DNA from: Rhodococcoides fascians NBRC 12155 = LMG 3623
Lineage (GTDB): Bacteria; Actinomycetota; Actinomycetes; Mycobacteriales; Mycobacteriaceae
NCBI RefSeq assembly: GCF_001894785.1
Contig: NZ_BCWW01000010.1
Span: 1 to 64,000 of the forward strand
Direction of reading: 5' to 3'
DNA length: 64,000 nt
Below are positions 9,330 to 18,050 of this stretch, in pieces. Every line of letters begins with the position of its first letter. Within the stretch, counting starts at the first letter, position 1. A program made the position numbers and the translations under genes. The notes beneath the pieces are model-generated. The model saw nothing but the letters and a program-made list of their open reading frames with translations, made no database searches and was not told where the DNA came from.

Positions 9330-10292
9330 ATGACCCCGAGTGACCTACCCAAGTACCACGAGCTTCCAGAATTGCCGGGAGGTGGCCGCAGTGGTTGGGG
9401 CCAGTTCGGCGATGCGGATGAAATCGGTCGCGTCAACCTCGCGACTCCCGACCGGATAGTTGAAGCCGCCCGGTTGGTTCAACGCGGCGTCGCTTTCCCG
9501 ATGGATCTGCCATGGGGAACTTTCGATCCACCCCTGAACGCCGCGCGTGGAAATCCACGTCAGCACGTGATCGAGCAACCCGGTGGTATCGGCCTGGACG
9601 ACGTGTGGGACAACTTTTTCGCTCAGGCCGGCAGCCAATGGGACGGCCTCGCGCACATTGGCCTGACACGCGACGTCTACTACAACGGTGCCACTCACGA
9701 ACAAGTCCGCGACACGGAGCGCAATGGCGTCCATCGTTTGGCTGAGCATGGAATCAGCGGCCGGGGCGTCCTCCTGGATATGCCAGAGGTGTTTGCCCGG
9801 AGCGGGCGTGACCACGAGTCGGGAACTGCGATCGAATACTCCGTCGAGGATCTCGAGGCTGCTCGCGAAATTGCAGGCGTGGAGTGGGAGAAGGGTGATA
9901 TTCCTCTGTTGTATACGGGATTCACACAGTGGTACCGGCAGCTTTCGCTTCAAGAACGTAAGCGTCTACCGAATAATTACCAGTCCCCGGGTCTGGAACA
10001 TTCCGAAGAAATTTGCGCCTATTTGTGGGACTCCCAGGTATGCGCCTTCGCTGGTGACGCCGCGGGCGTGGAGGCGTGGCCCGCAAATTTGTCTCCCGAC
10101 CAGGCGCCGTTCGCGTTCATCCACCAAATTTTGATTGGTAGTTTCGGACTTCCGCTTGGGGAGCTTTGGTGGCTACACGACTTGGCAATGGATTCCCGCG
10201 CCACCGGGACGTACACCGGACTACTGGTCAGTACCCCTGCACCAGCACCCGGTGGCATTTCGTCACCTGCCAACGCAGTAGTCCTGAGGTAA
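9330..10292 (+). CDS. Cyclase-family (kynurenine formamidase-like) hydrolase
   Basis: A 320-residue member of the cyclase family (PF04199), which includes kynurenine formamidase and isatin hydrolase. The metal-site region appears as SQWDGLAHIG, the longer subfamily's version of the HxGTHxDxPxH motif, followed by GISGRGVLLDMPEV and later FALIHQ-like (FAFIHQILIGSFGLPLGELWWL) segments typical of this subgroup. The enzymes are metal-dependent and open cyclic amides or formamides, or hydrolyse lactones. ATG at 9330 follows GAGAG. It sits 93 bp after the NTF2-like gene and 96 bp before a cupin gene. A hydrolytic ring-opening step is the likely role. Confidence 0.88.
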   Translation: MTPSDLPKYHELPELPGGGRSGWGQFGDADEIGRVNLATPDRIVEAARLVQRGVAFPMDLPWGTFDPPLNAARGNPRQHVIEQPGGIGLDDVWDNFFAQAGSQWDGLAHIGLTRDVYYNGATHEQVRDTERNGVHRLAEHGISGRGVLLDMPEVFARSGRDHESGTAIEYSVEDLEAAREIAGVEWEKGDIPLLYTGFTQWYRQLSLQERKRLPNNYQSPGLEHSEEICAYLWDSQVCAFAGDAAGVEAWPANLSPDQAPFAFIHQILIGSFGLPLGELWWLHDLAMDSRATGTYTGLLVSTPAPAPGGISSPANAVVLR

Positions 10293-10388
10293 CAGGGTGT
10301 CGGCGTACCTATAAGACTTCGGGCTGCGCGGCGATTTCGCTTCTCGAGATTGGAGCGTGGGAGTGCAACGATGCGATGAGGATCAACA

Positions 10389-10787
10389 ATGACGATGGAA
10401 GTTCGCCGGGCAACACAAGCCATAGCGATCGATGCGCCGGCCCACCGCAATGTCCAACCTATGGTCGTGGTGGGCCCTCCCGTCTCGAGGGCCGAGAACT
10501 TCACCGTCATGTACTCGCACTACTTGCCGGGCGGTAGAGCGGAAATATCCGAAGTTCCCGCAGACACCGTATACATCGTCACTGTCGGACAGTTGACGTT
10601 CGAAGCAGACGGCGAGGTGGCTCGCCTAGGTCCGATGGATACAGTCCGGATGAAGGCACAAACCGTTCGATCAGTCGTCAACGAAACAACTTTTCCAGCC
10701 AGCATGATTGTGATCCGCGCAGTCACCGAATCGCCAACATACGCGGATTCAGCGTTGTCATGCGGCGATGGCCCACGGAAGAAATAG
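10389..10787 (+). CDS. Small cupin-fold protein without metal-binding histidines
   Basis: A 132-residue single-domain cupin. The core reads YSHYLPGG, then TVYIVTVGQLTFEADG, LGPMDTV and VRSVVNET, the usual alternating strand pattern. The HxH pair of cupin motif 1 is absent and the histidine of motif 2 is replaced by arginine, so a classical metal-dependent dioxygenase activity is unlikely. It is clearly related to the cupin at 16780 (shared YIVTVG, LG..D.V, R..VN and VIR). It follows the cyclase gene and is followed by a large hairpin. It may bind an organic acid, act as an isomerase, or be a subunit or chaperone in the pathway. Confidence 0.82.
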   Translation: MTMEVRRATQAIAIDAPAHRNVQPMVVVGPPVSRAENFTVMYSHYLPGGRAEISEVPADTVYIVTVGQLTFEADGEVARLGPMDTVRMKAQTVRSVVNETTFPASMIVIRAVTESPTYADSALSCGDGPRKK

Positions 10788-11106
10788 AACAAGGAACAAA
10801 GGTTTGGGCCTCCCACGTCAGGCGTCGAACGCCCTGTTGTGGCGCGTTTCGACGTGGGAGGATCCAAACTGTTGGCAATGCATGGCCCGCCGCAAACCCA
10901 AATCGATCCGCGGTTGTTCGTTCGATACCGGCATGGTTTCCGAATGCGCGGATCCATATGAACGATCATGGCTGGCAGCACTAGTTGTTCGGGCCGGGCA
11001 GGTCGTCAAAGTCAAAGCGCCGAAGCTTGTTTCATCTCCATGGCTGCCGGCATCGTGACAGAGCGTGGCAGCATCCGGCACCATTCAACGAGCTCCCGTG
11101 GAAATC
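10788..11106. other. Gap between convergent cupin and GntR genes
   Basis: About 320 bp without a credible gene. Its main content is the large inverted repeat at 10802-10869 just after the cupin stop codon. The convergent arrangement suits a transcription terminator. Confidence 0.5.
10802..10869. terminator. Large interrupted hairpin downstream of cupin gene
   Basis: CCTCCCACGTC (10809-10819) is perfectly complementary to GACGTGGGAGG (10851-10861), and GTTTGG (10802-10807) extends the stem with CCAAAC (10864-10869) across a small bulge. The loop contains its own small hairpin GGCGT-CGA-ACGCC (10821-10833). There is no T run, so it may be a factor-assisted terminator, an RNA-stabilising element or an operator. 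Confidence 0.45.
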
Positions 11107-11793
11107 TTATGAGGACCTCAAGCCGCGGTGGAGATGCACAACGCGAACCGTCTCGTCTCGATCGCCCGCAGTTATGGCCGCCACCAGATCGGCGTGGACG
11201 TCAACTCGGTGCGAGGTGTAAGCACGTTCATCGACATCGATTGCGCTGTCGGCGTGGCTCGCAAGTCCGCTTACGTACTTCAAGGTACCCAGGTAAACAC
11301 CCCTTGCCATCTGATTCGGTGTAATTTGCGCTATCCGTTCGTGCAAGAGCCAGTTGACGCGCATGAACGCATCTCGAGTTACCGCCTCAGCGCGCATCCG
11401 TCCGATGATCTGGTTGAGATCGGCAATATCGTGTGTAGTTCGATGCAAAGCGGCGTCGACATCGATCAGCTCCTCCAACGAATCACGTACGGCGATTGCA
11501 TCGGCGACAGTCGCGCCTTCGTTATCGACGGCAAGGAGTGTGTGACGAAGACGGACCACCGGGCCGACCTCGGCAACGAAGAGACCGCCACCGCGGCCCG
11601 GCCTGATGTCCACGGTTCCCCGCTCAGCAAGTAGCCGAGCGGCTTCGCTGATCGTGGCCCTACCAAGCCCAGTCTGCTCGCGCAATCCATCCATCGTGTC
11701 GATGCGCTCACCCGGATGCAGGCCCCTGTCGACAATCAGACGCTCGATGTCGTGAACCAGAGATTGCGCCCGGGTTTGGGGTGAAGTGAACAT
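11107..11793 (-). CDS. GntR-family (FCD domain) transcriptional regulator
   Basis: A regulator of 228 residues (231 from the alternative ATG at 11802). The N-terminal winged helix includes DGLREQTGLGRATISEAARLL and a glycine-rich wing RPGRGGGLFV. The C-terminal all-helical FCD domain keeps histidines in WLLHERI, VDVHADLV and VVHLHRG. The start at 11793 is favoured because a TATAAT hexamer lies seven bases upstream of that ATG, which would give a leaderless transcript; no ribosome binding site precedes either ATG. It is divergent from the FAD monooxygenase operon and is the best candidate for its regulator. Confidence 0.87.
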   Translation of the reverse strand: MFTSPQTRAQSLVHDIERLIVDRGLHPGERIDTMDGLREQTGLGRATISEAARLLAERGTVDIRPGRGGGLFVAEVGPVVRLRHTLLAVDNEGATVADAIAVRDSLEELIDVDAALHRTTHDIADLNQIIGRMRAEAVTRDAFMRVNWLLHERIAQITPNQMARGVYLGTLKYVSGLASHADSAIDVDERAYTSHRVDVHADLVAAITAGDRDETVRVVHLHRGLRSS

Positions 11794-12175
11794 GCGAAAC
11801 ATTATAGGGGTTATTTACTCGCGCTAGCAGCCCCGCGGGCAAATCGATCTGGGCTTGACGTTCAGGATATCGACGCAGCTCATGGATCACGGTCTGTGGC
11901 CACCGCCAGTCAGCCATCGAACAGGACCGCCATCGCATCAACCCCACACAGAACTACAGGCTCACAACGCGCTCGTCGCGTGGGTCACGGTTCCAGCTCG
12001 AAACCGGTGAAGGGATGTCAGGCGGCCAGTGTTTCGACTTGACGGCGCAGGACGGGCAGTGGTCGCGCAGGAGCCGTCTCGGCCAAAACCTTGCGCTGGA
12101 ATGTGACGAGCAATACTATCTAGCGTAAAGGTTCGGGTGGTTTACCGAGCTCCGATCACTACTCAGGGAGAAACT
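11794..12175. other. Divergent promoter region between GntR and monooxygenase
   Basis: A 382-bp gap with no gene. It holds the TATAAT at 11801-11806 (read on the minus strand) and a good sigma-70-type promoter for the monooxygenase at 12091-12119. No single strong palindrome stands out as operator. Confidence 0.5.
12091..12119 (+). promoter_or_regulatory. Sigma-70-type promoter for monooxygenase operon
   Basis: TTGCGC (12091-12096) and TACTAT (12114-12119) are separated by 17 bp, and the -10 box ends 56 bp before the ATG at 12176. This is a good match for a housekeeping promoter, inferred from sequence only. Confidence 0.5.
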
Positions 12176-13753
12176 ATGTCGATTGAATACGACGTGGCCG
12201 TTGTGGGCTACGGCCCCTCAGGTGAGGTCACCGCGTCCACGATCGGAGGTGCTGGCCACCGCGTCGCCGTATTCGAACGGCACGAGGTTGCGTACCCGCT
12301 GCCCCGGCTTGGACACATCGACGGGGAGACGTGTCGAACGATTCAAGCGACCGGGACAGATGTGGACCACGCTCTACGCAACGCTTCGCCGATTGCCAGC
12401 CTGAATTTCGGTGATGCAGAGGAAGATCCGTTGATCTCCCTGGACTGGAGCACCAGAGAATGCGGATTCGACGCGCACTACGCCGTCTTTCAACCGGACT
12501 TCGAGGCTCATCTACAGGAGTGCGTAGCCGGCATGACGAACGTGGATGTCTTCAGAGGCACAGAAGTCGTCGGCCTGGAGCAGTACGACGATCACGTGCA
12601 GTTGACCGTCCGCCCGAAAGGATCGACGGACGAAGCAGATCACCGGACCGTTCGCGTCCGATACGTCGTCGGAGCAGACGGGACGAACAGCGTCGTGCGG
12701 CAGCTTGCCGGAATCACTATGCGCGACTACGGCATGCACGAACGCTGGATCAACTACGACATGAACAAACTGGTAGAGCTACCCGACCAGTATCGGGACA
12801 AAGCCATGATGGTTATGGACCCCAAGCGGCCACGGATGTACATGCCACTAGGGGGTAACCGATACCGGTTCGAGGCGAGGGTAGACGACTCCGAAACAGA
12901 CGAGGAAATGCTCGCCCCCGGTAAGGTTTGGGAGTTCTTGGAAGAGCATCACGGCCTCGGCTCGCAGGAGCTCTCGGTTTGCCGTCAAGCCGTCTATCAC
13001 TACCACACTCGCGTCGCCGATCGCTGGCGCAACGGGCGAGTCTTCATTGTCGGCGATGCCGCACACACAATGCCGCCCTACATGGGCCAAGGCGGTTGCT
13101 CGGCAATGAGGGACGCACGCAACATCGGTTGGAAACTAGCCCTGGTACTCGACGGTGCTGCCGGTGAAAGTCTGTTGGACGAGTACCAAACGGAGCGAGA
13201 ACCGCACGTCTCCACACTCGTCTTCGTCAGCCATGAACTGGCGAAAATGGTCAACATCACTGATCGGGCGCTCGCAGAAGAACGCAATGCGAAGCTGCGC
13301 AGCCCCCTGACAGCCCCGCTGCCCAATTTCCCAAAACTCGAGCACGGCGTACTTCATCGGGAGGCCGACGGGACTATCGCCGCGGTTACCGGTTCTCTGT
13401 CGCCTCAGGGGCGCTTGCGCAGTGCTGACCGTGAGGGCAGGGGAGACGACGTCCTCGGCCACAATCTGCAACTGATCAGTCGTCGAACTCCTGACCTCAG
13501 TGACAAGCAGCGAGAATTGCTGGATTCGATCGGATGCGCTGTGGCTGTTCTTGATGACCCCACGGATCCGAACGCCGTCGAGGATATCGAAGGTGTTTAT
13601 CACGACTTCCTCACCAAACACGATGTCGACGCATACATCACCCGACCGGACTGGTACGTCTTCGGCGTCGCACAAGCCGTGGATCTACCCGCTCTGGTCG
13701 ACGAGCTCGGTCACTTGCTGAAGGCCACGGCTGGCTCTGTCGCGAGCTATTGA
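12176..13753 (+). CDS. FAD-dependent aromatic monooxygenase (MhpA-like)
   Basis: A 525-residue class A flavoprotein hydroxylase, similar in layout to 3-(3-hydroxyphenyl)propionate hydroxylase. The N-terminal dinucleotide-binding motif reads VVGYGPSGEVTA, with the final glycines altered from the usual GxGPxG-L. The DG motif is VVGADGTNSVVR and the FAD/ribityl GD motif is FIVGDAAHTMPPYMGQG, followed by MRDARNIGWKLALVL. These enzymes use NAD(P)H and O2 to hydroxylate phenolic rings. ATG at 12176 follows AGGGAG; the longer in-frame start at 12137 is less likely. It heads a rightward operon with CoA-transferase and aldehyde dehydrogenase. Confidence 0.9.
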   Translation: MSIEYDVAVVGYGPSGEVTASTIGGAGHRVAVFERHEVAYPLPRLGHIDGETCRTIQATGTDVDHALRNASPIASLNFGDAEEDPLISLDWSTRECGFDAHYAVFQPDFEAHLQECVAGMTNVDVFRGTEVVGLEQYDDHVQLTVRPKGSTDEADHRTVRVRYVVGADGTNSVVRQLAGITMRDYGMHERWINYDMNKLVELPDQYRDKAMMVMDPKRPRMYMPLGGNRYRFEARVDDSETDEEMLAPGKVWEFLEEHHGLGSQELSVCRQAVYHYHTRVADRWRNGRVFIVGDAAHTMPPYMGQGGCSAMRDARNIGWKLALVLDGAAGESLLDEYQTEREPHVSTLVFVSHELAKMVNITDRALAEERNAKLRSPLTAPLPNFPKLEHGVLHREADGTIAAVTGSLSPQGRLRSADREGRGDDVLGHNLQLISRRTPDLSDKQRELLDSIGCAVAVLDDPTDPNAVEDIEGVYHDFLTKHDVDAYITRPDWYVFGVAQAVDLPALVDELGHLLKATAGSVASY

Positions 13754-13799
13754 CCTCCGAAATGCCAGATGACCAACAGTTCATAGCAAAGGTAATTGC

Positions 13800-14969
13800 A
13801 TGAGTACAAAACCGTCAGATGGCCCGCTCAGTGGGCTCGTCGTAGCTGACTTCTCGAGAGTTCTCGCAGGTCCCTACGCCACTATGCTGATGGCCGATCT
13901 GGGAGCGGACGTCATCAAGGTGGAAGCACCCGAAGGCGACGACAGTCGCAGTTGGTCACACCCCGCTCGCGACGGGGTTGGCACTTACTACCTGGCAATC
14001 AACCGGAACAAGCGATCTGTTTCCCTGGACTTGAACAATCCGTCCGACCTCGAACTCGCTCATGAGCTGTCTGCGAGGGCAGACGTCTTCATACAGAATT
14101 TCAAACCCGGCGGCCTCACTCGCTTCGGGCTGGATTTCGAGGCAGTTCAAGCCCGTAATGACGCGGTCATTTATTGTTCGATCAGCGGATTTGGAGCCGC
14201 CGGCGGTGCGCGTTTACCGGGCTACGATCTTTTGGTTCAGGGAATGTCGGGGCTCATGAGTCTGACCGGAGACCCTGACGGTCAACCCCTGCGGACGGGG
14301 ATGTCCGTCTTCGACGTCACCACGGGAATGCACTCCGTCATCGGTATTCTATCTGCGCTTTACCATCGTCAACTTACCGGCGAAGGCCAACACGTCGAAA
14401 CAAATCTCTTGTCGACAGCAATGTCCACACTGGTCAACCAAGCATCTTCTTATGTAGCCGGCGACGTGGTGCCGCACAGGATGGGAAATTCACACCCCAG
14501 TATTTTCCCTTACGAACCATTCGCGACCGGTGACGGGGATCTGATTGTGGTGGCTGGTAACGACGGACAGTTCCGCCGACTCGCCGCGGCCATCGGCCGC
14601 CCTGAACTCGCCAGTGATCCGAGTTTCGCTACGGCAGGTAAACGGAGTGCTAATCGCGAACAGCTGCGGCCACTCCTACTCGATGCGTTATCGACGAAGA
14701 GCGCGCGAACCTGGTTCGAAGTTCTGACTGAAGCAGGTCTACCTTGCGCACCGATCAACACTGTCGCTGGAGGTATTCAGCTTGCTGAGGAATTGGGATT
14801 GGCCCCGGTGGTCGAGGTAGGTCGCCACGCAGTTCCGACAGTGCGCAATCCAATTCGGATGTCGCGTACTCCACCAAGTTACCGGCTCGCCCCTCCATCC
14901 CTGGACGAACACGGCGTTTGGATTCGCCAATGGCTCACAGCGGCACGTGGGGGACGCGACCATGTCTGA
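13800..14969 (+). CDS. CaiB/BaiF type III CoA-transferase
   Basis: A 389-residue class III CoA-transferase. It opens with LSGLVVADFSRVLAGPYATMLMADLGADVIKVE, where the following region carries NRNKRSVSLDLN, and the catalytic aspartate lies in the typical GYDLLVQGMSGLMSLTG block. The enzymes move CoA from a donor such as succinyl-CoA to a carboxylic acid. The gene starts 46 bp after the monooxygenase and is followed by the aldehyde dehydrogenase. A second homologue in the same region (19630) suggests two acids are activated, or donor and acceptor pairs differ. Substrate not predictable. Confidence 0.9.
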   Translation: MSTKPSDGPLSGLVVADFSRVLAGPYATMLMADLGADVIKVEAPEGDDSRSWSHPARDGVGTYYLAINRNKRSVSLDLNNPSDLELAHELSARADVFIQNFKPGGLTRFGLDFEAVQARNDAVIYCSISGFGAAGGARLPGYDLLVQGMSGLMSLTGDPDGQPLRTGMSVFDVTTGMHSVIGILSALYHRQLTGEGQHVETNLLSTAMSTLVNQASSYVAGDVVPHRMGNSHPSIFPYEPFATGDGDLIVVAGNDGQFRRLAAAIGRPELASDPSFATAGKRSANREQLRPLLLDALSTKSARTWFEVLTEAGLPCAPINTVAGGIQLAEELGLAPVVEVGRHAVPTVRNPIRMSRTPPSYRLAPPSLDEHGVWIRQWLTAARGGRDHV

Positions 14970-15074
14970 CGTACTGGGATGTTGACTATCGACGGGAAAT
15001 CGACAGAAAGTACACCTGCGGAACCAACTACTGGACGCATGCACTGATCACACGATCCCAAAAAGGATTTCAAG

Positions 15075-15164
15075 ATGCACCAGCACAACGAACACGCGAC
15101 CAATTTCACGGCGAAGGGTATGCGCTTCGCCCAGCGGGTACGGAAAGAGACAAAATGCACGTAA
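15075..15164 (+). CDS. Possible 29-residue peptide overlapping aldehyde dehydrogenase start
   Basis: An ATG at 15075, preceded by AAAAAGGATTT, opens a 29-codon frame (begins MHQHNEHATNF, ends RKETKCT) that stops at 15162-15164, three codons inside the aldehyde dehydrogenase gene. The peptide is His-rich at its start and basic at its end. The arrangement would couple translation of the dehydrogenase to the small frame. The signal in front resembles the one before the cupin at 16780 (AAAGGATTTTT). It could be a leader peptide, a real small protein or chance. Confidence 0.35.
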   Translation: MHQHNEHATNFTAKGMRFAQRVRKETKCT

Positions 15165-16621
15165 TTGATGGTGAACCGCAGGTATGGAAGATGTTCATCA
15201 ACGGCGAGTGGGTAGACTCCACGGACGGAGAGACCATCGATGTCATTACCCCTATCGACCGGAACCTCGTAATCGCGACGGTTCCTCGAGGACGAGCAGT
15301 GGACGCCGACAGAGCTGTCCAGGCCGCACGCACGGCATTCACCGACTGGTCGCAGCTGACTTTTCCACATCGCCAGAAGGTGCTGTTGAACATTGCGAAC
15401 CTGCTCGAAGAGAAAATCGAAGACTTAGCGCAGCTCACCGCACTCGACACGGGCAACGCAATCCGGACACAGGCTCGACCTGAGGCGAAAGCGCTGGTCG
15501 ACTGCTTCCGTTACTTTGCTGGGCTGGCAGGAGAAGTCAAGGGACTGACCCTACCTGGACCCACAGAACAGCTCCAGTACACGCGACGACAGCCGCTCGG
15601 TGTGGTAGCGGCAATCCTCCCGTGGAACAGCCCTTTGATGATCGCCGCATTCAAGGTCCCCGCCGCTCTCGTCACCGGGAATACAGTCGTCGTCAAAGCC
15701 GCCGAAGACGCACCCCTCACAATTCTGAAGATGATGGAGATCTGCGCGTCGGTACTTCCACCGGGAGTCCTCAACGTCGTGACAGGTTACGGTGCAGAGG
15801 TTGGTGAGGCTCTAGTTGTCCATGAAGATGTAAACAAGGTGTCCTTTACGGGCTCGACCCCTGTGGGGAGGGGGGTTGGGGCTAAAGCTGGTGGTCGCCT
15901 CGCGCACTTCTCACTCGAACTAGGCGGAAAATCACCGACCATCGTTTTCCCGGACTCGTGCACGGATGACGTGGTCGACCAAGTCCTGCTCGCAACCCGA
16001 TTTGCCCGCCAAAGCCAGTCCTGCACGACCGGCTCCCGCCTCTTTTTGCATCGGGACATTTCTGAAGAATTTTTGGACAAACTCGCTCTGCGAGTTGCAC
16101 AACTCAAAATAGGTGACCCGCGAGACGAAGATACGGACATCGGCTGCATCATCAACGACAAGCAATGGCGTCGTGTCCAGGAATACATCGACGAAGGAAC
16201 GAGCCATGCAGGAGCGCGGATCGTTTACGACGGGCGTCCTTCCATGAAAGTTCCTTCGTCTGGTTTTTACCATGCACCCATGATCTTGGCGGGGGTCGAT
16301 AACACTTGGCGTGTCGCGCAAGAAGAGATCTTCGGCCCAGTTCTATCCGTTATCGAGTGGAGCGACGACGCTGAAGTCATTGGCATGGCGAATGACTCCG
16401 ACTATGGGCTTGCTGCGTTCGTCTTCTGCCAGAACCTGGGCAGGGCACTTCGGACCGCCCACAGCCTCGACGCCGGTTGGGTGCAAGTAAATCAAGGCGG
16501 GGGACAGGTGATCGGGCAGTCGTACGGTGGCATGAAGCAAAGTGGCGTAGGCCGTGAGCTTTCGCTAGAAGGAATGCTGGAAGGTTTCACGCAAATCAAA
16601 CAAATAAACGTCAAGCTGTAA
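15155..16621 (+). CDS. NAD(P)-dependent aldehyde dehydrogenase
   Basis: A 488-residue aldehyde dehydrogenase. The cofactor-binding and active-site landmarks are present: PWNSPLMIAAFKVPAALVTGN, the KVSFTGSTPVGRGV loop, the general-base glutamate in LELGGKSP, and the catalytic cysteine in RQSQSCTTGSRL. The C-terminal QEEIFGPVLSVI motif is also seen (AQEEIFGPVLSVIEW). It oxidises an aldehyde to the acid, which would supply a substrate to the CoA-transferases beside it. ATG at 15155 follows GGAAAGAG; a longer open frame would run into the CoA-transferase and is rejected. A 29-residue frame (15075-15164) overlaps its start. Confidence 0.92.
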   Translation: MHVIDGEPQVWKMFINGEWVDSTDGETIDVITPIDRNLVIATVPRGRAVDADRAVQAARTAFTDWSQLTFPHRQKVLLNIANLLEEKIEDLAQLTALDTGNAIRTQARPEAKALVDCFRYFAGLAGEVKGLTLPGPTEQLQYTRRQPLGVVAAILPWNSPLMIAAFKVPAALVTGNTVVVKAAEDAPLTILKMMEICASVLPPGVLNVVTGYGAEVGEALVVHEDVNKVSFTGSTPVGRGVGAKAGGRLAHFSLELGGKSPTIVFPDSCTDDVVDQVLLATRFARQSQSCTTGSRLFLHRDISEEFLDKLALRVAQLKIGDPRDEDTDIGCIINDKQWRRVQEYIDEGTSHAGARIVYDGRPSMKVPSSGFYHAPMILAGVDNTWRVAQEEIFGPVLSVIEWSDDAEVIGMANDSDYGLAAFVFCQNLGRALRTAHSLDAGWVQVNQGGGQVIGQSYGGMKQSGVGRELSLEGMLEGFTQIKQINVKL

Positions 16622-16779
16622 TCCGGACATTATCCATTCGGCATCAACCCGGCGCAATAGACCAGATGCATGCCGACAAACCCGTCGACAGTGGTCAAAA
16701 GTTCATTTAAGTGAATTTCGTTTCGAGTAATATCTGGCACTGCCCACTGAAACCGACATACGTAAAGGATTTTTAGAAG

Positions 16780-17115
16780 ATGAATATTGTTCTTCGTAAG
16801 GACGCAATACCGTACAAGCCGATTAATCATCTGACAATATCGCCTGTCAGGCTTCAGGGTGAAGAAGCAGGCGGCCCAGACCGGATGAGCGTCGGACTTT
16901 CCCATTACCCTCCTGGTGCTACTGGAGAATTGGACGCAGCCAGCACCGAGATCATCTACATCGTCACCGTGGGCGTTCTCGACGTCGACTTCGAAGGCGA
17001 CACCTGCACTCTCGGCGTAGGCGACTCCGTCTACATCGAAGCCGGCGAGAAACGGTGCGCTGTGAACAGATCCGGCCACGATGCAGAGTTGCTGGTAATT
17101 CGACGTTGGGATTAG
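16780..17115 (+). CDS. Small cupin-fold protein, second copy, no metal histidines
   Basis: A 111-residue single cupin, homologous to the one at 10389. Shared features are SHYPPG/SHYLPG, EIIYIVTVGVLDVDFEG, LGVGDSV and AGEKRCAVNRSG, with a final LLVIRRWD strand. As in the first copy, the HxH pair of motif 1 and the histidine of motif 2 (here arginine) are missing, although a glutamate is kept before IIYIVTVG. It lies between the aldehyde dehydrogenase and the crotonase genes. The conservation of the same losses in two copies argues for a real non-metal function, such as ligand binding or isomerisation. Confidence 0.82.
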   Translation: MNIVLRKDAIPYKPINHLTISPVRLQGEEAGGPDRMSVGLSHYPPGATGELDAASTEIIYIVTVGVLDVDFEGDTCTLGVGDSVYIEAGEKRCAVNRSGHDAELLVIRRWD

Positions 17116-17178
17116 CGTCCTGATTGAGTGGTTATTTCGTCTCGCCCCGCCGAATGCACAGCAAGGAAATTGAACAAT

Positions 17179-17979
17179 ATGAAGTCTGATCGAGCCGTCG
17201 ATACCAATGTGAACAATGGTACGGTAACGGTACAATTTGAAGACGAGATTGCAATTGTCGAAATAAGTAATCCACGTTCCCGCAATTCCATTACTAGCTC
17301 GATGCGTAGGCAGCTGGTGGAAATCTTCGACAAGTTGTCGACCGACCGGATCGCCTTGGCTGTGGTCCTTACTGGGTCTGGCGCACATTTCAGCTCAGGG
17401 ATGGACATCAAGGAGATCACTGCATCAAATGCAAACGCCATAGCGGACGATCTGGCTCTCGTGGAGCGCCGAATTTCAGCGGCCCCGATGCCAACCATTG
17501 CTGCAATTGACGGCTATTGCTTGGGAGGCGGCGCACAGCTGGCGTTAGCATGTGATATACGGATTGCGAGCGCCAGGAGTTTTGTTGCTATAACTCCTGG
17601 CAAACTAGGAATAGTATATCCTGCTGAATCCATCAGTCGGCTGACATCCCTGGTTGGGGCCTCTGCAGCAAAATGGATGTTGTTCTCCGGCGACCCCGTT
17701 ACGCCTGAAGTAGCACTTCGGCTCGGTCTCGTCCAACAAGTCACTTCGGATGAGGATTTGCGACCGGCAGCTATGGAGTTGGCTCGCACAATCTGCTCGA
17801 GGTCTCCAATTTCGGTCACCGCCGCTAAAGCCATGATCACTGCTTCCACCAGGTCTCTAGGAGAAGTCCAAGAAGTTGAGCGTTTCTGGCGTAGCCTCCC
17901 AAATGCCGATGTCGAGATTGGAATAAATTCTTTCATCAACAAAGTGCGACCCGCGTTTCCTCGCAACAAACTGCCGTAA
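17179..17979 (+). CDS. Crotonase-fold protein lacking both hydratase glutamates
   Basis: A 266-residue enoyl-CoA hydratase/isomerase superfamily member. The CoA-binding and oxyanion-hole segments are present (AHFSSGMDIKEI and DGYCLGGGAQLALACDIRIAS). The two glutamates that hydrate the double bond are not: the GGxxE position is glutamine (GGGAQLA), and the second, normally in a PExxLG motif, is glycine (TPGKLGIVYP). It is therefore unlikely to be a simple hydratase and may act as an isomerase, decarboxylase or C-C hydrolase on an acyl-CoA. ATG at 17179 follows AAGGAAA; an in-frame GTG at 17128 is less likely. Confidence 0.85.
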   Translation: MKSDRAVDTNVNNGTVTVQFEDEIAIVEISNPRSRNSITSSMRRQLVEIFDKLSTDRIALAVVLTGSGAHFSSGMDIKEITASNANAIADDLALVERRISAAPMPTIAAIDGYCLGGGAQLALACDIRIASARSFVAITPGKLGIVYPAESISRLTSLVGASAAKWMLFSGDPVTPEVALRLGLVQQVTSDEDLRPAAMELARTICSRSPISVTAAKAMITASTRSLGEVQEVERFWRSLPNADVEIGINSFINKVRPAFPRNKLP

Positions 17980-18050
17980 ACAAGAGTATTTTCTACTTCA
18001 CGTTCAACCCACGATCAGTAGTTTCTACGTCTACGAAAGGACTTCTGTAG

